Source: JBEEOW01 sp041191405 (lineage in GTDB: Bacteria; Bacteroidota; Bacteroidia; Cytophagales; UBA9547). From it: a stretch of 64,000 bases of DNA. The stretch is taken from NCBI GenBank assembly GCA_041191405.1, contig JBEEOW010000013.1:36280-100279 (forward strand), read 5' to 3'. The notes under the pieces were generated by a model, which was given only the letters and a program-made list of their open reading frames with translations, was not told where the DNA came from and did not search any database. Within the stretch, counting starts at the first letter, position 1; every line of letters begins with the position of its first letter. This document shows positions 44,517 through 54,284 of this stretch, in pieces. The translations under genes and the position numbers were made by a program.

Positions 44517-45749
44517 ATGAATGTACTTTATTTATCATACGACGGAATGACTGACCCGCTTGGTCAGGCGCAGGTTATACCTTATTTACAAAAACTTAGC
44601 TCTAAACATGGGCATACTTATACCCTTATTAGTTTCGAAAAAAAGGAAAGATATGACTTACATTCTGAAAAAGTAAAAGCTTTACTTGAACCATACAATA
44701 TCACCTGGAAACCAGAATTTTACACTAAAAAACCTCCAGTTTTATCTACACTTTTTGATATTTATGTGATGCACAAACAATCTATTTTGTATCACAAAAA
44801 ACGCAAATTCGATTTAATTCATGCTCGTAGTTATATTTCAAGCTTAATTGCTTTAACACTTAAAAAATCGCTTAAAATCCCTTTCTTATTTGATATGAGA
44901 GGATTTTGGGCTGACGAACGTGTGGATGGTGGCTTGTGGAAATTGGACTCTCCTATTTTTAGCAGAATTTATAAATACTTCAAAAACAAGGAAAAAGAAT
45001 ATTTACAAAATGCCAATTATGTAATTTCTCTTACACATAACGCTGAAAATGAAATACATTCATGGGATGGAATGCAAAATGTTCCTATTCAAGTGATTCC
45101 TTGTTGTGTAAATACGAGTCAGTTTTCAGTTGACAAATTAGATGAAAATACTGTAAATTCTTATAAATCTAAATTAGGCATTACAGATTCTAACTCTCCA
45201 ATAATCAGTTATGTAGGCTCATTAGGCACATGGTATATGCTTGATGAAATGTTAGATTTCTTTATTGTTTTTCAGAAAAAATACAGCAATGCTAAATTCT
45301 TATTTATAACACCTGATGCTCCTGAATTAATTTATTCTGCTGCATCCAAAAAGGGAATTGCAAAAGAGAATTTCATTATCACTTCGGCTCAACGTGAGGA
45401 AGTACCAACATTGGTTAGCCTTTGCGATGCTTCTATATTCTTCATCAAGCAAGCATTTTCAAAAAAAGCATCTTCTCCAACCAAACAAGGCGAATTGATG
45501 AGTATGGGAGTTCCATTAATTTGTAATGCTGGTGTTGGTGATACTGATTTTGTAGTAAAAAAATACGAAGCGGGTATGGTTATCGAAAACTTTACCCAAG
45601 AAGCTTACCAAAAAGTAGTTGATAATTTTGACAATATCTTAAAAATGGATAAATCAAAATTAGTGTTTGGTGCCAATGATTTTTATTCTCTTGAAAAAGG
45701 TGTAGAAAAATATGCATCTGTTTACAAAAAAATTTCAGAAGGTAATTAA
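44517..45749 (+). CDS. Glycosyltransferase, GT4-like
   Basis: 410 residues from the ATG at 44517 (a TTG at 44502 is in frame). It is a two-domain GT-B enzyme: VLYLSYDGMTDPLGQAQVIPYLQKL, FLFDMRGFWADERVDGG, VIPCCVNTSQF at the domain border and SSPTKQGELMSMGVPLICNAGVGD as the donor-binding loop. It transfers a sugar from a nucleotide or lipid donor. The absence of other glycan genes beside it leaves the acceptor open. Confidence 0.88.
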   Translation: MNVLYLSYDGMTDPLGQAQVIPYLQKLSSKHGHTYTLISFEKKERYDLHSEKVKALLEPYNITWKPEFYTKKPPVLSTLFDIYVMHKQSILYHKKRKFDLIHARSYISSLIALTLKKSLKIPFLFDMRGFWADERVDGGLWKLDSPIFSRIYKYFKNKEKEYLQNANYVISLTHNAENEIHSWDGMQNVPIQVIPCCVNTSQFSVDKLDENTVNSYKSKLGITDSNSPIISYVGSLGTWYMLDEMLDFFIVFQKKYSNAKFLFITPDAPELIYSAASKKGIAKENFIITSAQREEVPTLVSLCDASIFFIKQAFSKKASSPTKQGELMSMGVPLICNAGVGDTDFVVKKYEAGMVIENFTQEAYQKVVDNFDNILKMDKSKLVFGANDFYSLEKGVEKYASVYKKISEGN

Positions 45750-45797
45750 ACCTTTTATTTAAAAGGCAATCATAAGTGAAATTAAACTAAAACTAAA

Positions 45798-46784
45798 ATG
45801 AAAAAAAGCATATTATTATTAGCAAGCATTGTAGCATTAGCGTTTGCTTCATGTAGAAATGCAAATACTGATGAAATTTTAGCATCTACACCAAGTTACC
45901 AAAAAGCTGACGAAACCTCTGCAAGAGCAGAATTAGATAAATCACTAGACGATGTTGATGATTTATTGAACCAAACTAGCATTGGGAATGCAAGAACTAC
46001 CGGAGTTAATTTACCTTGTGGAGTGGTAAAATTTGAACAAGATACTGTTACAAAAAGTTACAAAATTGTGTATGGTAAAAATTGTGGAGTAAAAATAATT
46101 AGTGGAGATATTACTTATAAACTCTTAAAAGGAAATAAATTTTCTGATAAAGATGCAGTTTTAGAAGTAACATATACTAATTACAAAGTAGAATATCAAT
46201 CAAGTGGTGAAACAATTATTTTTAATGGTACACATACAATTACCAATCTTACAGGTGGAGGCGTAAATAATTTAAAAACTGTTGGCACTATTTCTCACAA
46301 AATTAGAGGTAAAGTAGATCTATCTTTCAATAAAACTGCCACTAAAGATACAACTCGTACTTGGGAAGTTTTTAGAAAAAGAACTTTAACCTGCCAAAAC
46401 GGTATGGAATCAACAATAAGCTTTAAAATAGAAGGTGACACATCATTTACAAAAGGTAGTAAAACCTATAATAATGTTGCTGAATTTGGCTTAAACAAAG
46501 AAAACAGAGATTTTGTTAATGAATTAGACACAGCTTTTGTTTGGAAAAATGCAGGCAATACTTGGACTGGTCCTTATATTTTATCAGAAGGTGTAGTAAC
46601 TCATACTACTTCAAGACCAGTAAATTCAACGAATGTTGATATTATTTTCAAAGCAAAAGCTGGTTATAAATTAAATGGAATAAATCCTGAATATGTAGGT
46701 AATACAACTGCCGAAGGTTATTCACTTCAATGGACTATTGGTGCTCCAATAAATATAACCAAAAGCTCATATCAACCATATTAA
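45798..46784 (+). CDS. Lipoprotein of unknown function
   Basis: 328 residues with a lipoprotein signal (KKSILLLASIVALAFASC). The mature part is beta-rich and has many Thr/Lys; no family is recognised. A helix near the start (ETSARAELDKSLDDVDDLL) could link it to the membrane anchor. It is followed by a strong terminator. Confidence 0.75.
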   Translation: MKKSILLLASIVALAFASCRNANTDEILASTPSYQKADETSARAELDKSLDDVDDLLNQTSIGNARTTGVNLPCGVVKFEQDTVTKSYKIVYGKNCGVKIISGDITYKLLKGNKFSDKDAVLEVTYTNYKVEYQSSGETIIFNGTHTITNLTGGGVNNLKTVGTISHKIRGKVDLSFNKTATKDTTRTWEVFRKRTLTCQNGMESTISFKIEGDTSFTKGSKTYNNVAEFGLNKENRDFVNELDTAFVWKNAGNTWTGPYILSEGVVTHTTSRPVNSTNVDIIFKAKAGYKLNGINPEYVGNTTAEGYSLQWTIGAPINITKSSYQPY

Positions 46785-46834
46785 GGTACAGACTACTAAG
46801 TACAAAGTATAGAGTAAATGGTTTTATATAATTT

Positions 46835-46868
46835 AAAGCGAAACTCAAATGTGGGTTTCGCTTTTTTG
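46835..46868 (+). terminator. Rho-independent terminator
   Basis: AAAGCGAAACTC (46835-46846) pairs with GGGTTTCGCTTT (46853-46864), loop of 6, followed by a T run. Ends the lipoprotein transcript. Confidence 0.85.
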
Positions 46869-46925
46869 TTTTTTTGATATTCTAAATCAATATAAGTATA
46901 TTGCAGTCCAAATTCATTATTGAAA

Positions 46926-47330
46926 ATGCCAAGCAACAACAAATTTACATTTTTTTACATTCTACTATTTACAAGCTTATTAATGTATGCATGTAATAAG
47001 CCTGATAATGCACTGATTATTAATAAAAGCAAGGAAACTATCAAAGTCAAAGCAATTACAAGTTCATTTTTTTATACTATTAACGAAACACGTATTATAA
47101 CTCCCGACACCAATAAAACTGACCATATTGAATTTCATTTAAAACCTAATGAAAGTTTAAATTGTGGACATATAAATAAAAATTTAGCTGATGAAATTCC
47201 GTTTGAAAAGCTAACTATTATTAAAAATAACAAAACAATTGAAGCAAAAAACAAAGATGAAGTATTGAATTTATTTGAAAAAAATACTTTCGGTATAGCT
47301 AAATCTCCTTACACAATTGTTATAAAATAA
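46926..47330 (+). CDS. Small lipoprotein of unknown function
   Basis: 134 residues from the ATG at 46926; a TTG at 46920 is possible. The signal ends in the lipobox LLMYAC. The mature part is short, beta-rich and lysine-rich, ending FGIAKSPYTIVIK. No family is recognised. It is 22 bases upstream of the next gene and may be co-transcribed with dapA. Confidence 0.6.
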   Translation: MPSNNKFTFFYILLFTSLLMYACNKPDNALIINKSKETIKVKAITSSFFYTINETRIITPDTNKTDHIEFHLKPNESLNCGHINKNLADEIPFEKLTIIKNNKTIEAKNKDEVLNLFEKNTFGIAKSPYTIVIK

Positions 47331-47352
47331 TTTTTTCGTTAAAAATTCCCTA

Positions 47353-47889
47353 ATGTTAAACGCAATCAAAAATAAATTTATCAATTTTTCGCTTTCAAAA
47401 AGTGTAAAAAATGGCGTTTCTCGTTCAAAATTAACAAAATGGGAAAAAAGTAATAATATTGGCGTAATAATTAATGCCAAAGCTTTACAAAATTGTAACA
47501 CAATTAATACCTTTGTAGCTAGCTTGAACCAAAAGGGTAAAAAAGTAAGTTTATTGTGTTTTGATGATACTGATTCAAATACATTAAACACTGAACAAAA
47601 CTCTTGGGAAATTTATTCTCTAAAAGATTATTCTTTGTTTGGTAAACTAAACAAGGAAGAAGCCATAAAGTTTGAAAATAATAATTTCGATTATTTAATA
47701 TGTTTGTGTACTGACGATATTCCTGCAATTTGGAATACAGTTAAAAACAGCAAAGCAAACAACAAATTGGGTTTATTTTCGGAGAATAGAAAAAATTTAC
47801 TGGATTTAATGGTTTATGCAGAAAAAACCATTTCAACAGAAGATTTATACAAGCAACTAATTCAATTAATAGAAACTATTGCAATTTAG
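47353..47889 (+). CDS. DUF6913-like protein upstream of dapA
   Basis: 178 residues, soluble, alpha/beta. NNIGVIINAKALQNCNTINTFVASLNQKGKKVSLLCF and FDYLICLCTDDIPAIWNTVKNSKANNKLGLFSE suggest a Rossmann-like fold. The same gene is usually next to dapA in Bacteroidota. The function is unknown; its stop is 1 base before the dapA start, so translation is coupled. Confidence 0.65.
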   Translation: MLNAIKNKFINFSLSKSVKNGVSRSKLTKWEKSNNIGVIINAKALQNCNTINTFVASLNQKGKKVSLLCFDDTDSNTLNTEQNSWEIYSLKDYSLFGKLNKEEAIKFENNNFDYLICLCTDDIPAIWNTVKNSKANNKLGLFSENRKNLLDLMVYAEKTISTEDLYKQLIQLIETIAI

Positions 47890-47890
47890 C

Positions 47891-48781
47891 ATGACAAATA
47901 TATTTACAGGAACAGGTTCGGCATTGCTTACTCCTTTTAATGCTGACGAAAGCATTGACTTTGCAAGTCTAAAAAAATTAATTGATCATGTGTCAGTTGA
48001 GGGCGGACCTGAATTTTTAACAGTATTAGGTACAACTGGAGAAGTAGCAACACTTACTTCGGAAGAAAAAACTGAAGTGTTAGCATTTGTGAAAGCTAAT
48101 AACAGTAAAAAATTACCAATTATGTATGGCATAGGTGGCAACAACACCCGTGAAATACTAGCTAATATTGAAAAAACTGATTTCAATGGCGTACAAGCAA
48201 TATTATCTGTTTGTCCATATTACAATAAACCTTCGCAAGATGGTATTTACAAGCATTTTATAGCTATTGCTGATAAATCACCTGTGCCAGTAATGTTGTA
48301 TAATATTCCTGGAAGAACAGGCGTAAATATGACTGCTGAAACTACTATTAAATTAAGTCAACACAAAAATATATTTGGTATTAAAGAAGCTTCAGGCGAT
48401 TTAATGCAATGTATTGAAATAGTAAAAGGAACTAGCGACGATTTTATATTAACAGCTGGCGACGATTTATTATCTGTCCCTATGGCTTCAATCGGTGGTA
48501 AAGGTTCTATTTCGGTATTGAGCAATATTTTCCCTAAAGAATTTGCTACAATGGTAAGAAGTGCAGTAAATGGCGACTTTACAAAAGCCAACCAAATACT
48601 ACATACTTTCCTTGAAATCAACCCATTATTGTATTTAGAAGGTAATCCTGTTGGAGCAAAATATGTACTTTCTGAATTAAATGTACTTGGAGCTGATGTT
48701 AGATTACCATTAAGTGCAGCTTCGGATAACCTAAGAGCTAAACTAAGTGCAGCTTTGAAGAAATATCAAAGTTCTAAATAA
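47891..48781 (+). CDS. dapA: 4-hydroxy-tetrahydrodipicolinate synthase
   Basis: 296 residues from the ATG at 47891 (a TTG at 47879 is in frame). TIM barrel with GTTGEVATLT, the Schiff-base Lys in IFGIKEASGD and the Tyr of YNIPGRTGVN. It condenses pyruvate and aspartate semialdehyde, first step of the lysine/diaminopimelate branch. Other dap genes are not in the window. Confidence 0.96.
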   Translation: MTNIFTGTGSALLTPFNADESIDFASLKKLIDHVSVEGGPEFLTVLGTTGEVATLTSEEKTEVLAFVKANNSKKLPIMYGIGGNNTREILANIEKTDFNGVQAILSVCPYYNKPSQDGIYKHFIAIADKSPVPVMLYNIPGRTGVNMTAETTIKLSQHKNIFGIKEASGDLMQCIEIVKGTSDDFILTAGDDLLSVPMASIGGKGSISVLSNIFPKEFATMVRSAVNGDFTKANQILHTFLEINPLLYLEGNPVGAKYVLSELNVLGADVRLPLSAASDNLRAKLSAALKKYQSSK

Positions 48782-48851
48782 ATAACTATCTATTTTACTA
48801 AAAGAGAGTAGATTAAATAGTTTTATTTAAAATATTGCAAAAAATATTTCA

Positions 48852-48877
48852 TTGCTGAATAAAATTAATTAATTTTG
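48852..48877 (+). promoter_or_regulatory. Possible promoter of rpmE2
   Basis: TAATTTTG at 48870-48877 fits the TAnnTTTG -7 box and TTG lies at 48852-48854, again with a 15-base spacer. It is about 65 bases ahead of the rpmE2 start. Low confidence. Confidence 0.3.
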
Positions 48878-48942
48878 CAGACCTTTTAAGAAAGTAGCGT
48901 TACCAATACTATTCTTAATCCTTGATAGAAATAATATAAGAA

Positions 48943-49188
48943 ATGAAAAAAGATATTCACCCAACGTATCAAACAGTAGTGTTTGAAGATTTACAATCAG
49001 GAGAGCAATTTGTAACTAAATCTACAATGACTTCTGCAGAAACTACAACTTTACCTGATGGTAGCGTAGTTCCTTTAATTAAAATGGAGGTTACTTCATC
49101 TTCTCACCCTTTCTACACTGGTAAGAAAATGTTTGTTGATACTGCAGGTCGTGTTGATAAATTCAACAAACGTTACGTTAAAAAATAA
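48943..49188 (+). CDS. rpmE2: 50S ribosomal protein L31 type B
   Basis: 81 residues: MKKDIHPTYQTVVFEDLQSG, then SSSHPFYTGKKMFVDTAGRVDKFNKRY at the end. The four Cys of the zinc-binding type A form are absent, which makes it type B. It sits on the large subunit near the central protuberance. A strong terminator follows. Confidence 0.97.
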   Translation: MKKDIHPTYQTVVFEDLQSGEQFVTKSTMTSAETTTLPDGSVVPLIKMEVTSSSHPFYTGKKMFVDTAGRVDKFNKRYVKK

Positions 49189-49212
49189 GAAAATTCTTGT
49201 TTTTGAAATAAT

Positions 49213-49256
49213 AAAAAAGAGTCTTCTCGTAAATATTCGAGAAGACTTTTTTATTT
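49213..49256 (+). terminator. Rho-independent terminator of rpmE2
   Basis: GTCTTCTCG (49221-49229) pairs with CGAGAAGAC (49238-49246); A- and T-runs extend the stem and give the U-tract. Only a few bases before the next start. Confidence 0.88.
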
Positions 49257-49263
49257 TTAGGCT

Positions 49264-50436
49264 ATGAATACAATTGTACTTTTCGACACCGAAATTATAA
49301 GGCAACAATTGATGCCTTTGACCATTACACGAGCTATTTCAGCTTGTAGAATTGGCATTTTTACCATTGCAGAAAAATGGCAAAAATATTTCCCTGAATA
49401 TCCTATTTGTATCAAAACAGAAGCTCATTTACGATATAAATATCCTCAATTTTCAGGAAATGGAAGTGATGTTATTTGGATAAATGGAGCATTGCTTCCA
49501 GATAAAGAAATTGTTGAAGCTATAAATAATCTTCAAAACAATGAAAATTTATGGAATAATGACAATTTACTTTTAGCTCATAAAGGCAATCAATTATCTT
49601 TTGAAAATGCAGAGCGATTTACCAGTTTCCCATTCGAGAATGCAAATTTAATTACTCGTCCGTGGGAGTTTTTTACTAAAAATGCACAGCAAATTCAGGC
49701 TGATTACAGTTTACTACCTGAAAATAAAAACAAAATAACTGACCCTCACACAATTATATATGCACCCGAAAATGTGTATGTTGAAGAAGGTGCAAAAATA
49801 AAAGCTTGTATCATTAATGCTGAAAATGGGCCAGTTTATATTGGCAAAAATGCTGAAATAAAAATGGGTGCTTTGATTGAAGGTCCACTAGCCTTATGCG
49901 AAGGTGCAAGAGTGAATATGGGTGCAAAAATTCGTCCGGCTTGTACTGTGGGGCCTTATAGTGTTGTTGGTGGCGAAGTAAATAATAGCGTATTGTTTGG
50001 CTATTCAAACAAAGGACACGAAGGTTATTTAGGCAATTCAGTATTGGGCGAATGGTGTAATTTAGGTGCAGATACAAATAATTCTAACCTAAAAAATAAT
50101 TTTTCAAAAGTTAAAATTTGGGATTATAGCATTCAAGATAATACAAATACAGGTTTAACATCATGCGGTTTAATTATGGGAGATCATAGTAAAGCTGGCA
50201 TAAATACCATGTTTAATACAGGAACCGTAGTTGGAGTTGGCGCAAATATTTTTGGAGGAGGATTTCCACAAAAACACATCCCTTCGTTTACTTGGGGAGG
50301 TGTAAATAGCACTGAAACATATAGTTTAGATAAATTTCATGAGTCAGCCGAGAAATGGATGAGTATAAGAAATGTTCAATATACCGAAGAAGATAAGGCT
50401 TGCATGAACACTATTTTTCAACAATCAAACCAATAA
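49264..50436 (+). CDS. Alternative GlmU-like sugar nucleotidyltransferase/acetyltransferase
   Basis: 390 residues of the Bacteroidota GlmU-like (TIGR03991) group. The N-terminal part is a nucleotidyltransferase variant (IVLFDTEIIRQQLMPLTITRAI). The C-terminal left-handed beta helix begins near residue 165 (IYAPENVYVEEGAKI, GPVYIGKNAEI) and has TNNSNLKNNFSKVKIWD. It probably makes UDP-N-acetylglucosamine, replacing classical GlmU. Its stop is 5 bases before holB. Confidence 0.9.
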   Translation: MNTIVLFDTEIIRQQLMPLTITRAISACRIGIFTIAEKWQKYFPEYPICIKTEAHLRYKYPQFSGNGSDVIWINGALLPDKEIVEAINNLQNNENLWNNDNLLLAHKGNQLSFENAERFTSFPFENANLITRPWEFFTKNAQQIQADYSLLPENKNKITDPHTIIYAPENVYVEEGAKIKACIINAENGPVYIGKNAEIKMGALIEGPLALCEGARVNMGAKIRPACTVGPYSVVGGEVNNSVLFGYSNKGHEGYLGNSVLGEWCNLGADTNNSNLKNNFSKVKIWDYSIQDNTNTGLTSCGLIMGDHSKAGINTMFNTGTVVGVGANIFGGGFPQKHIPSFTWGGVNSTETYSLDKFHESAEKWMSIRNVQYTEEDKACMNTIFQQSNQ

Positions 50437-50441
50437 TTAAG

Positions 50442-51551
50442 ATGAAATTCGCAGATATTCCAGGATTAAAAGATATAAAATCTACTCTAATTAGAGCTGT
50501 AAAAAATAACCATGTTGCGCATGCTCAATTATTTTTAGGCCCTAAAGGTAGTGGAAACTTAGCCATGGCATTGGCTTATGGTGCATATTTAAACTGCGAT
50601 AATCCACAAGAGGAAGATATTTGTGGCGAATGTCCGTCGTGTAGTAAATTCAACAAATTGGTTTACCCAGATTTACATTTTTTATTCCCAGTTGCGGGTA
50701 AAATTGAAGAAAACGACCGTCCCAAACTGATGGCAAACTGGAGAGCTTACCTTAATGAATTGCCTTATGGTTCAATTCAGGATTGGTCGGTTTTTAATAA
50801 TATTGAAAATAAACAACCAAACATTTCCGTTGATGAAGTCCGTAAAATAATAGGCACTTTGGCAATGAAATCATTTGAGGGTAAATATAAAATTGCAATC
50901 CTTTGGTTACCAGAATACATGAAAGCTGAGCCAGCCAATGCTTTGCTAAAAGTACTTGAAGAACCAACAGAAAAAACTATTTTCTTATTGGTGTCAAATG
51001 ACATAGAAAAGTTAATGACAACCATTATTTCAAGAACACAGTTGGTAAAAATCCCGCCATTTACTGATGAAGAAATAAGTACCTATTTGATTGATAATTG
51101 TGGCATTACAAATGAAAAAGCATTAGAAATTGCTCCAATAGCAGATGGTGATTTACAAGAAGCATTCAGATTAATGAATGATGTGCAGGATATTAACTTA
51201 CCTTTTTTTCAGCAATGGTTTAGAAATTGTTTTACAAAGAAATTTGACGATTTAACAGCCCAAGCAGAAGATTTCGAGAAATTAGGTCGTGAATCACAAA
51301 AGAATTTAATTCAATTTGGTTTGGCTGTAGTGAGAGAATCGCTAATGTATAACTTTGGTAGTCAAGATGCTGTACGTTTGCCAGGTGCACAAAAAGACTT
51401 TGTAAAGAATTTTTCAAAAGTTGTAAATGAAAACAATATTGAAAACATTACCAAGCACCTTACCGATGCCTATTATTATGTAGAACGTAATGCCAATGCA
51501 AAATTGCTTTTTATGGATACTTCTATAAAGTTAGCGAATGTGTTGAAGTAG
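50442..51551 (+). CDS. holB: DNA polymerase III subunit delta'
   Basis: 369 residues from the ATG at 50442. The N-terminal AAA+ domain has a degenerate P-loop (GPKGSGNLAMA), a zinc site with CDNPQEEDICGECPSC, and the sensor-1 region ISRTQLVKIP. Delta' is the stator of the clamp loader and does not hydrolyse ATP, which fits the changed P-loop. Coupled to the alternative glmU gene. Confidence 0.9.
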   Translation: MKFADIPGLKDIKSTLIRAVKNNHVAHAQLFLGPKGSGNLAMALAYGAYLNCDNPQEEDICGECPSCSKFNKLVYPDLHFLFPVAGKIEENDRPKLMANWRAYLNELPYGSIQDWSVFNNIENKQPNISVDEVRKIIGTLAMKSFEGKYKIAILWLPEYMKAEPANALLKVLEEPTEKTIFLLVSNDIEKLMTTIISRTQLVKIPPFTDEEISTYLIDNCGITNEKALEIAPIADGDLQEAFRLMNDVQDINLPFFQQWFRNCFTKKFDDLTAQAEDFEKLGRESQKNLIQFGLAVVRESLMYNFGSQDAVRLPGAQKDFVKNFSKVVNENNIENITKHLTDAYYYVERNANAKLLFMDTSIKLANVLK

Positions 51552-51766
51552 GTAATTGGATTTTAGATTTCGATTTAAAACTGAGAACTAACATCTGATA
51601 CTTAATTTCACTTTTTATCAAGATTCGGATTTTAAATATAGGTTTCCCAAAAACTAAAAACCTTGTCGATACAACTTTATATTTAATAAGTTCGTTATAG
51701 TTACCTCATTCTAAATGTTAAATTTTAGAATAGATGGTGTTATTGTGAATTTAAATTTCGAAGATT

Positions 51767-52492
51767 ATGGGAGAGCAAGAGCAATTAGACGACGAACACA
51801 GAATTAGGGAAGCTTTTAAAAGTCGTAATTGGAATGAAATAAAAAGTGAAAACTCTTGGCAAATTTTCAAAGTTATGTCAGAGATGGTTGAAGGGTTTGA
51901 AAAACTTGCAAAAATAGGTCCCTGTGTATCAATTTTTGGATCTGCAAGAACATCAACAGATAACCCTTATTATGGCATGGCAGTTGAAATTGCAGCAAAA
52001 CTAGTTCGACACGGTTATGGTGTAATTACTGGTGGTGGACCAGGTATTATGGAAGCAGGTAATAAAGGAGCTAAAATCCAAGGAGGTAAATCCGTAGGTT
52101 TAAATATAGTACTTCCATTCGAACAAAGTCATAATGTATATATTGATTCAGATAAATTGATTACCTTTGACTACTTTTTTGTGAGAAAGGTTATGTTTAT
52201 TAAATATTCTCAAGGTTTTATTGTTATGCCTGGCGGTATGGGAACCCTTGATGAATTATTTGAAGCTGTAACTTTAATTCAAACAAAAAAGATTGGTCGA
52301 TTTCCTATAGTTTTAGTTGGTAGAAGCTATTGGGAAGGTTTAATGGACTGGATTAAAGATGTTATGCTCGGAGTCGAGAAAAATATTAGTCCAGAAGATT
52401 TAAATTTGATTAATATCGTTGACACACCCACGGAGGCAGTAAAAGTTATCGACGACTTTTACTCCAAATACTTGTTGCAACCTAACTTTTGA
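51767..52492 (+). CDS. LOG-family/TIGR00730 nucleotide phosphoribohydrolase
   Basis: 241 residues. The family motifs PGGMGTLDELFEAVT and GGGPGIMEAGNKGA are intact, with SVGLNIVLPFEQ between. It is a Rossmann-like enzyme that removes ribose 5-phosphate from nucleotides such as AMP or cytokinin precursors. Start region EQEQLDDEHRIREAFKSRNW is typical of Bacteroidota members. The next gene follows after 4 bases. Confidence 0.92.
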   Translation: MGEQEQLDDEHRIREAFKSRNWNEIKSENSWQIFKVMSEMVEGFEKLAKIGPCVSIFGSARTSTDNPYYGMAVEIAAKLVRHGYGVITGGGPGIMEAGNKGAKIQGGKSVGLNIVLPFEQSHNVYIDSDKLITFDYFFVRKVMFIKYSQGFIVMPGGMGTLDELFEAVTLIQTKKIGRFPIVLVGRSYWEGLMDWIKDVMLGVEKNISPEDLNLINIVDTPTEAVKVIDDFYSKYLLQPNF

Positions 52493-52496
52493 TAAT

Positions 52497-53462
52497 TTGA
52501 GAAGTAGTGCGTTTAAAATATGGTTAAGTATAGGTACAGTAGCAACACTGTACCTTCTTTTTCAACTTTTTACTGAAGGAAATTACAAACCCCATGCTAA
52601 CCAAGATTTACAATACCATATTGATCAATTAGACAGAGTTTCATTTGCAGGCGAACCTATACCTTTTGACGAACCTAAAAAAAAGCGTATGCTCAATAGG
52701 GAATTAAATAAAATAGCTCGCCATTCAACTGAAATGGCTATTTTATTAAAAAATGCTGAAACTTGGTTTCCCTTAATTGAACCTATATTAAAGAAAAAGG
52801 GAATTCCCGAAGATTTTAAATACATTGCTGTTGTTGAAAGCAATTTAACAATGAACCCCGTTTCTCGTCAAGGTGCAGTAGGTTTTTGGCAAATTATTCG
52901 TGGTACTGCTACTGAATTTGGATTACACATCAATGACGAAATTGACGAACGATACAACCCAATAAAATCAACGTATGCAGTTTGTAAATTTTTTAATCAA
53001 ACGCACACTTATTTTGGCTCATGGACAAATGCTGCTGCATCGTACAATATGGGAATGGCTGCACTTATAAAAGCTTGTAAACGTCACAAATCAAACGATT
53101 ATCACGATTTAAAACTAAATCGTGAATCATCAAAATACATTTATAAAATACTAGCTTTCAAAGAAATAATAGAACATCCTGAGAAATATGGTTTAAAAAA
53201 ACATCCACGTACTACTCGCCCCAAATTAATTCCAATTTATGTAAATAAGGATATTAAAGATATTGTTTCTTGGGCTAAAAAAAAGAAAATCCCACTTTCC
53301 GTTTTAAAAAAATTCAACCCATGGATAAGAGCAAACTCTTTAACAATTTCTGATAAACACAAACAGTACGTAATTTTGATACCTAAATACATGCCTCAAG
53401 TACCTAAAAAAACAGAACCTTCTAAAATAGAAAATACGGATTCATCATTAGTTACAAAATAA
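52497..53462 (+). CDS. Membrane-anchored lytic transglycosylase
   Basis: 321 residues from a TTG (no in-frame ATG close by). One N-terminal membrane helix (FKIWLSIGTVATLYLLFQLF) is followed by an SLT domain with the catalytic Glu in VVESNLTMNPVSRQGAVGFWQI and the closing NAAASYNMGMAAL. It cleaves peptidoglycan between MurNAc and GlcNAc. A LysM-like tail of about 45 residues is possible (IPIYVNKDIKDIVSWAKKK). Coupled to the LOG gene. Confidence 0.92.
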   Translation: MRSSAFKIWLSIGTVATLYLLFQLFTEGNYKPHANQDLQYHIDQLDRVSFAGEPIPFDEPKKKRMLNRELNKIARHSTEMAILLKNAETWFPLIEPILKKKGIPEDFKYIAVVESNLTMNPVSRQGAVGFWQIIRGTATEFGLHINDEIDERYNPIKSTYAVCKFFNQTHTYFGSWTNAAASYNMGMAALIKACKRHKSNDYHDLKLNRESSKYIYKILAFKEIIEHPEKYGLKKHPRTTRPKLIPIYVNKDIKDIVSWAKKKKIPLSVLKKFNPWIRANSLTISDKHKQYVILIPKYMPQVPKKTEPSKIENTDSSLVTK

Positions 53463-53648
53463 AAATACTATTCATTATCTGTTTCAAAAAAACATTTTTT
53501 ATTACTAAAATATATTTTAATGATGTTTAGTTTTATTTCATATACTTTATTTGTTGTAGAATAGATATTAATGTATTTTTGTAATAGATATGATTATTAA
53601 TAAAATAAAAAATATCTAATCGGAATTTGAATATAAATTTATTGCATA

Positions 53649-54284
53649 GTGTATTTATCAAAAACACCTCGATTAATTCAATATTTATTTAAAGGATTTA
53701 CTTGGAGAAAAAAATTATCAGAAAAGGTTATTTACCTTACTTTTGATGATGGACCAATACCAGAAGTTACAGAATGGGTTTTAGATACACTAAATCAATA
53801 TAAAGCAAAAGCTACTTTTTTTTGTGTTGGTGACAATATTAACAAGCACCCAAATATTTTCAATAAAGTTATCCAAGATGGGCATAAGGTTGCTAATCAT
53901 ACCTATAATCATTTACAAGGAATTAACTCAAAAAATGATATTTATTTTAGTAACATTAACAGATGCCAACAATCTGTTAAAGAATATAATATTGGAAAAG
54001 ATTCAGGTAAACCCCTTTTTCGTCCACCTCATGGTAGATTAAAATTTTCGCAAGCAAAATTTTTAAGAGAACATTACGAAATAGTTATGTGGGATGTGTT
54101 AAGTGGTGATTTTGACCCTAAACTAAAACCTCAAGTTTGTTTAAGAAAATGTATTAAAGCAAGCAAAGAGGGTTCAATTATTGTATTTCATGATAGTATA
54201 AAAACATTTGAAAAGCTAAAACAAGTCTTACCATCTTACATTCAACATTTTAGCTCACTTGGTTTTCGATTTGAAACTTTATGA
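53649..54284 (+). CDS. Polysaccharide deacetylase (CE4/NodB-like)
   Basis: 211 residues from a GTG. The NodB domain opens with VIYLTFDDGPIPEVTEWVL (catalytic and metal Asp), then ANHTYNHL (metal His pair), FRPPHGR and IIVFHDS. All active-site motifs are present. It deacetylates N-acetyl sugars of peptidoglycan or a secreted glycan. Without signal peptide it would be cytosolic unless the basic start is used as an anchor. It overlaps the glycosyltransferase by 4 bases, so they serve one glycan. Confidence 0.9.
   Translation: MYLSKTPRLIQYLFKGFTWRKKLSEKVIYLTFDDGPIPEVTEWVLDTLNQYKAKATFFCVGDNINKHPNIFNKVIQDGHKVANHTYNHLQGINSKNDIYFSNINRCQQSVKEYNIGKDSGKPLFRPPHGRLKFSQAKFLREHYEIVMWDVLSGDFDPKLKPQVCLRKCIKASKEGSIIVFHDSIKTFEKLKQVLPSYIQHFSSLGFRFETL

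Noticed and set aside
51552..51620. Further heptad element after holB
   Set aside because: Only one and a half units (gatttta, gatttcg) and no clear partner arm; too weak to list.
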